A program made the position numbers and the translations under genes. The notes under the pieces were generated by a model, which made no database searches, was not told the origin of the DNA, and worked only from the letters and a program-made list of their open reading frames with translations. Shown in pieces: positions 58,800-64,000 of a stretch of 64,000 bases of DNA (position 1 is the stretch's first letter; every line of letters begins with the position of its first letter). This stretch comes from Gnetum montanum (lineage: Eukaryota; Streptophyta; Gnetopsida; Gnetales; Gnetaceae): NCBI GenBank assembly GCA_015680685.1, contig MNCI01004500.1, positions 3,190 to 67,189 of the forward strand, in the 5' to 3' direction.

Positions 58800-60228
58800 G
58801 ATAATGATGACAACCATAGAGTACCTCCATTGTTGTTCATTGGAGAAGGTTTGGTGAGTGGCATGCAACACATTATCACTTCCCATATCAATGGATTCCT
58901 TCTTTGCCTTCTCAATAGTGTGCACACCAATGCCAATGCCACCTCTTGATATTCCTACTTATTTTAATAATTACTACATGTTTTCTTTCATTATGCTCCT
59001 TCATTTTAACAAAAACTACATGCTTTCAACACCTAATGTAATGGGTAAAAAAGAGCTTAAGTACATGTTTCATGTGGCTCACTACATTGAACTCCCCTTT
59101 GCAAGCTTGTAGCATATCATATCATAATACCTATTTGGTGCAATATGCTTTTCTTTTTTGTGCATGGGCACACCAACAAGGTAGTAGATTTCATCTTCCC
59201 AAAAACAATGCTTTGTTTTTTTTATTATAATTACAATGGTCTAGGATGTTTCAATCCCTTTTTCTTTTGTTTAGTAATAAAGGATATTTTCAACCCAATA
59301 TCTTTAATAAACAAAAGACAAAGAAAATGCATTACTTTGCTTCTCTTTTAACACTTTAATGCTTTATGAATAGTTTCCTAGGATTTTGAAATAAATATTC
59401 TACCCTAATTTATTGCATTCTATACAACAATAGGTACCACTATTGTTTTGGCTAATTTACAATGAATGTTATACCTTTTAATAAAAATAGCCTAGAAGCA
59501 ATGAGGTTGCTACTGGTGTTATAGAGTGTTTCTATGAATGATACACCTAAAGTAATAATGAGGCATTAACTTAATGAGTTAATGATAAGAGTTATGAAAT
59601 GAAAACCTCAACTCATTGACTCAATCCTAAAATGTTTAGTTATAGATATCAAGAAAAAGCTATACACTCACATCATGATTTCAAAGCTCATAGGTTCAAT
59701 TTCAATGGGAAACAACAAAGTGTTAGCTTACTAGTTAGACTCATCATTTGGAAGCTCCAAGTCATCAGTTTGATTTTGTTGAATAATGCTAACTTATAAA
59801 ATTTTCATTTGACTATATATAGGATAAATATTATTTTAAAAAAAAATTGGAGTTAGACAACCCCCCATATTGCCTTATCGTGATTTTACAAGTGTATTTG
59901 TAGGATGGTAGTAGGAAGCATTGAATTATGGTAGGATGGATAGCTATAATTTCAATAGGCAATGCTAAGTTATCATAGGATGGACAACTCCAATCTATTT
60001 GAAGAATGGTAGGTTCAATTTCAATAAGCAATACTTAGTTATGCAGGATCTAAAATTTTATTAGGTAATGTTGAATTATGGTATGATGATTAGCTACAAA
60101 AGGATTGACATATAAAGCAACAACCTTATGATTTTGTAAAAAGTGTATTTGTAGAATGGATAGATGAAAGCCTATTCAGATATCACAATTATAATAAACA
60201 TAAATTTCTTAGTTGTTGTAAATGGTAC
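58800..60228. other. No gene; worn SINE-like pieces
   Basis: AT-rich. 59560-60030 contains several phrases resembling a tRNA box B (ATAGGTTCAATTTC at 59690, GTAGGTTCAATTTCAATA at 60009) and one box A-like TTAGCTTACTAGTTAGACT at 59722. No coding region. Confidence 0.4.
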
Positions 60229-60250
60229 TAATATATATATATATATATAT
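60229..60250. repeat. Microsatellite (AT)n
   Basis: About 11 AT units directly before the tRNA-like SINE head. Confidence 0.9.
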
Positions 60251-60251
60251 T

Positions 60252-60450
60252 AATGCTGAGGTGCTAGCTAACTTGGTTAGAGCATTTGGTTTGTGGTTAG
60301 CAAGTCATGGGTTCAATTCCAAAACATATGTTGAGATAGCTTTGAGGGAAGATGAGTTGTTATTGGAGCATTATCTTCCACCTAACATTTATAGGTTAAT
60401 GTCCTTGTTCCAAGGCATTGTATTTTTGGTTTCAAGAGTAACTCAATCCT
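60252..60450 (+). repeat. tRNA-derived SINE-like unit
   Basis: Head reads GTGCTAGCTAACTTGGTTAG (box A-like TAGCTAACTTGG), then GTCATGGGTTCAATTCC (box B GGTTCAATTCC) 40 bp on, the usual RNA polymerase III promoter layout. The tRNA-unrelated body runs to about 60450. A bona fide tRNA is unlikely: no acceptor stem closes. A poly(A) tail is not clear. Confidence 0.5.
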
Positions 60451-60867
60451 AGCTAGACTAATCAATAATTAGTGTTGTTCTTTAGTTAGGTAGGAAATGA
60501 AGAATGCATTTCCACTTCATCATAAAAGTCATGTCGGAAAAAATGTAAAAATATACATTTAAGAACTGTGGCATCAAGTGGGCATGGATACACCTTAATA
60601 CTTGGGCCTGGGCTGGGTTAGGTTGGGGAGAGGGATGGAGGTGTTGGACCTTAAAGAAAAAAAAGAAAAGAGCAAAGAAAATTCAAAGTGCATCACAAGC
60701 TTAACAATGAACTTCACCAATGCTAGTTCCAAGATTAATAATGATTTTCATTATTACTTTTAAAAAGTATTTATCTAATGACAATTTAGAAAATTTTTCT
60801 AATTAGTTGCCAAACCAAAATCCCATACAACATGCCCATAAAAAATAATTGTAGAGAAATATAGCAA

Positions 60868-60955
60868 TGCGTCAAGTGTGATTTGAACTTGTGACCTCAT
60901 AACTAGAGGTACTTTAACAACAAGCTCATAACCAACTTAATCATGCTCATTTTTA
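60868..60955 (-). repeat. Second SINE-like head, minus strand
   Basis: The minus strand reads TTAAGTTGGTTATGAGC (box A-like), then GAGGTCACAAGTTCAAATC (box B-like) about 45 bp later. Same class of signal as 60252, opposite orientation. Confidence 0.4.
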
Positions 60956-61149
60956 CATTTTCATTTAAATGTAAATAAGGTTTTCATTCCACTTCTATGT
61001 TCTTGAACAATGCATTGATCCCATATATAATTCAAGGATTATTATAAATTAAAATATTTATAAAATTTTATGTTCACTAGCTTGTTTTCTATAGTCAAAT
61101 TATATGTTTTATTACATATTATTTAGAACGATGGTATGGTGTTCATTTT

Positions 61150-61911
61150 TGATGGGACGTGATATCATGGTGCACCATCAAGTCTATAAATAAGAGGTGG
61201 CTCTTCCTTGTTTTCCATCCTAGGCTTAGAATGTAGTGAAGCTCTAGCAGGTTTATCCCTCCAGAGATAGAATATTTTCCATGTGCCTGCAGTAGAAGCT
61301 CCAAAGTGAACGGATCTTTATTCGAGTAGACATTGTACTTGAACACAAGTTTGTGTATGGAAATAAAGACGAACTTCTTGGATAAACCTTATAGTGCATG
61401 GAATAGGATAATTAGGATTTTATTTAATGTTATTTACTATTTTTCATTTACATGCTTTATTAGGAATTAAATCTCTCTCAACCCTTCTCTCCTAGTTAAG
61501 TGCCTCAGTAAGACTGCTTAGAGCATGTGCGTTACACGTGGTGATCCCAGCAACGACTAGTGTTTGGTAGCCATGGTTGCATCAGTTTAGGGTGTGAATG
61601 GTAAGTGGGAATGGATGCTAACACTAGGTTAATTAAGACTTAGTTAGTTAGTTAGAGTTAGTTAATTAATCTCTTCAACCCTTCACCTTACTAGCATAGG
61701 AGATAAAACAGAAAAGCTATAAAAATCATATACCTCAGACTTACTTAACCATACACCATGACAAATACAAGTAAGTCGGGGAAGACAATGAATAATTAAC
61801 CTTAAGTGTTCCATGAGCCGTGTAGGCACTTAGTCTACAGAGTTCAACTAGATCGTGTGTGTTACACTCGTATTCGTATGGTTGAGTGTATGGGTACCTC
61901 GGCACTCAACA
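61150..61911 (+). repeat. 5' LTR of element H
   Basis: 762 bp, TGATGGGACGTGATATCATG...GGCACTCAACA. One GATATC dyad directly at the start, TATA box TCTATAAATAAG at 61183-61194 only about 35 bp into the LTR, then the family's GATGGTTGAGTG and GGGTACCTCGGCACTC end. This is the shortest U3 of the set. The 3' LTR is beyond the window. Confidence 0.75.
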
Positions 61912-61931
61912 TTGGCACCATTGCCAGGGAC
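61912..61931 (+). other. Primer-binding site of element H
   Basis: TTGGCACCATTGCCAGGGAC directly after the LTR, the best-preserved site of the family in this window. It resembles the complement of plant tRNA-Asp (recalled, not checked). Confidence 0.75.
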
Positions 61932-62054
61932 TAAGTGTTTGTGTGCTAAGTAGAACATAAGAGATCATTCACATAGTTGGGAGCTTAAATGAACCTTAGG
62001 GTTAATTAAATGAAAAAATTTTATAACAGTTAAATAGCACACTGATAAGACATC

Positions 62055-64000
62055 ATGTCTTCTTCTTCTTCTCACAAGAGTAATTCAATGCCTAGGGATA
62101 ATACAAGAAACAGTCGGCAATCAAAAACACATAACCTAAATTCGCCAATTCCTCAAAAATATAGGATGGAATATACTCATCCCAATGATTATATACCCAA
62201 TTTTACTTTTATCTTCCATTAGGATGAACAGATGCACTAGAGAGACTTGCAAGGTAACATAGTATTACCTCTGGATCATGTAGTCCCCAACATGCTTCTC
62301 TATGCTTTGGCACAAATCGACATGACTCAGCTTTATGCTGAATACGTTGCAAAAAATTTTGACATGAGGGATTACCATCCCACAACTTTACAACATATGA
62401 GGGACTCAAGGCAGGAAAGCCAACATACACTGTTGAAGGACAAAGAAGTCCCGCACATCCTAAGTGAAATAAGAGATGTTGAACCACTTATCACGGGTTC
62501 TCTATCGAAAGATGTTCCTCCTCCTAAAGAAAGTGAGGAGGTGGGGTATCAGAACCTATGCTTCATGATACACAACCATGGTTATAATCCCCATGAACAC
62601 TAGCTGTTCACTGAAGGAACAACAACACATGACAAGGACGGGCACTCAGATCGTCACCACGATCAGGGCCGAAGCCACAGAAGAGAAGGCAAGAAACATC
62701 GTCATGGTGATGGTTCTCCTTCTTCTTCTCCTTCAACACATCACTCACCCTCTCCTTTTATTCCACACTATGGTGTAGTCATCAAGAGCATAACGAAGAG
62801 GATAAAGGTAAGAAAAATGAGAGACCTTGATAAGAGAGTTGAGAGAGAGGACGAGGGCAGTCTAGGGAATCAAGGCATGAAAGAAGGGAAAGTAGGGAGC
62901 AACGTAGACATCATAGATGTCATGAAAGAGATGAACATGATGAACCCCTACTTGCTACCTGAAGCATGCTAGATATAACAGAGGTAGTAAGAATCCCAAC
63001 AAGGCATTTAAAACATAGTCGGATCAAGCACTTAGACATGAACAACATCCCACGCTTTGAAGGGGGATATAATGCTGATCCAAAAAATCATTTATAGGCA
63101 TTCCACGATGCCTGTGCCTTGAAAAACATAGAAAATAAGTGATAGAAACTAAATTTGTTTCCCATGACACTCATCAAGGAAGCAGAGAGTTGGTACCAGT
63201 CCTTAGAACTGAAAACGATCAAGAGGTGGAGTACGATGTTAGAACTCTTCAATGATAAATATCAGATGTACTCCAGAGTGTCTAATTTGTATAAGCAAAT
63301 CCAAGGATGGAAGCAAGGTACTTATGAACCCTTGGATGCTGCCATGGGCCAGTACTACGCATTGTTACATCGTTGCCCGGTCCATGGTTACTCACAGCAG
63401 GATCAACTCCACCATCTCGTAGATGGGCTAAGGTATGAAACTAGGAGAAGCCTTGGGACTTATGCCCAAGGGAGACTATCAGAACTTAGATCTCATGAAA
63501 TTCATCGCTTGTTGGAGCAAGTAGTGAAAGAAGAAGGGGAGCTACAAAAAAGAGAGAATGGGAAAGAATATAACTGTGATCCCTCTCTTTGAAAGAAGGG
63601 AGTTAGATTTTGTGATGAAGAGGATGAGTCACCACTTGAAGAGTCGGTGAACAAGAAAACCTTATCGCTTCAAAAGCTAACAACAGAAGTGGTGGCTAAG
63701 GTAGATCAGATACAGGACTCCTTGGATAGTAGACTTGAACTTGACCTGATAATTGTAGAGGAGTCTAAGGAGGAACGAAGTAGTGACAAGGACAAGAAAA
63801 AGCGGAGAGATTCAAGCCCTGCACATGAAAAGGGTAAGGGGAAAATAACTATCTCTGATAAGTTGTGGATTCAGACACAGACGATGACGGTGGATGTGAG
63901 ATCTACCAATATGAGCATCCCAAGGGATGTTGTCCAATCATCTCACATCTATAAGAGTCTTGGGTGTATGCACTCAACCTGAGACTCAACAGATGGAAAA
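62055..64000 (+). pseudogene. gag of element H (Athila-like), best-preserved copy, runs off window
   Basis: From ATG 62055 (MSSSSSHKSNSMPRDNTRNS). Order: N-terminal segment to 62603 (RDLQGNIVLPLDHVVPNMLL), with two TAG stops near 62220-62240; after a shift, an Arg/His/Ser-rich tract (62630-62760); then NNIPRFEGGYNADPKNHL (63040-63090), MTLIKEAESWYQSLEL (63158-63210), MLELFNDKYQMYSRVSNLYK, GWKQGTYEPLDAAMGQYYAL, LHRCPVHGY (63240-63390), SLGTYAQGRLSELRSHEIHR (63450-63510). Near 63880-63930 the knuckle reads C-EI-Y-QYE-HPKGC-C, with the second Cys replaced by Tyr. Two open runs, 63155-63592 and 63647-63982, are nearly continuous. It forms the Gag particle. Whether pol follows is unknown. Confidence 0.75.

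Noticed and set aside
58680-58949. ORFs with Met or His runs
   Set aside because: Produced by the (ATG)12 microsatellite.
60252-60330. Functional tRNA gene
   Set aside because: Box A and box B are present, but no acceptor or anticodon stem closes. A SINE head fits better.

Overview
This window is AT-rich eukaryotic nuclear DNA with no intact host gene. It looks like repeat-dominated intergenic DNA from a seed plant with a very large genome. A gymnosperm, perhaps a conifer, is my best guess, from the dense, old, nested LTR elements and a lone decayed disease-resistance (NLR-type) fragment; no species can be named. Almost every coding-like stretch is a broken piece of a retrotransposon. Stop codons are mostly TAG or TGA, as expected of old methylated repeats.

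Layout. 1-2640: minus-strand Ty3/gypsy gag and LTR (element A), cut by the window start. 2690-3827: decayed minus-strand plant-transposon-like ORF. 4400-5890: copia-type gag remnant. 6841-14983: LTR-like direct repeats around about 7.2 kb of decayed, unidentified minus-strand coding sequence. 15350-18850: minus-strand gag and LTR (element C). 21010-21585: leucine-rich-repeat fragment. 22600-23029: LINE tail. 23030-31960: old plus-strand gypsy element D, its gag split by a younger 6.0-kb element E1 (24612-30653). 32010-36850: several diverged tandem arrays. 37600-43400: minus-strand gypsy gag-protease, leader duplication and LTR (element B). 44000-45583: plus-strand LTR (element G) with two perfect hairpin dyads. 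48200-49035: LINE reverse-transcriptase remnant. 49036-57616: old LTR F, split by 7.8-kb element E2 (49136-56912) with a perfect 5-bp target-site duplication. 58095-60950: copia LTR piece, 24-bp minisatellite and SINE-like units. 61150-64000: LTR, primer-binding site and best-preserved gag of element H, running off the window.

C, D, E1, E2, F and H belong to one superfamily: LTRs of about 760-840 bp that begin or end with TGATG/CATCA-type termini, a primer-binding site of the TGGCACCATTGCCAGGGA type, and a gag with a C-x2-C-x3-H-x4-C knuckle, which fits the Athila-like branch of Ty3/gypsy. E1 and E2 are complete from LTR to LTR yet contain no protease, reverse transcriptase, RNase H or integrase. 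They carry only gag and a second ORF (a plant-transposon-like domain followed by coiled coil). They would need enzymes from a partner element. A, B and G form a second family, sharing a TGGCGCTAGAAGGAGG primer-binding site.

The most unusual material is this pol-less two-ORF family, a variable cluster of GATATC palindromes in its U3 promoter region, and an LTR-like TATA/GATATC module inside E2 upstream of its second ORF. I found no CRISPR array, bacterial system or functional gene cluster.
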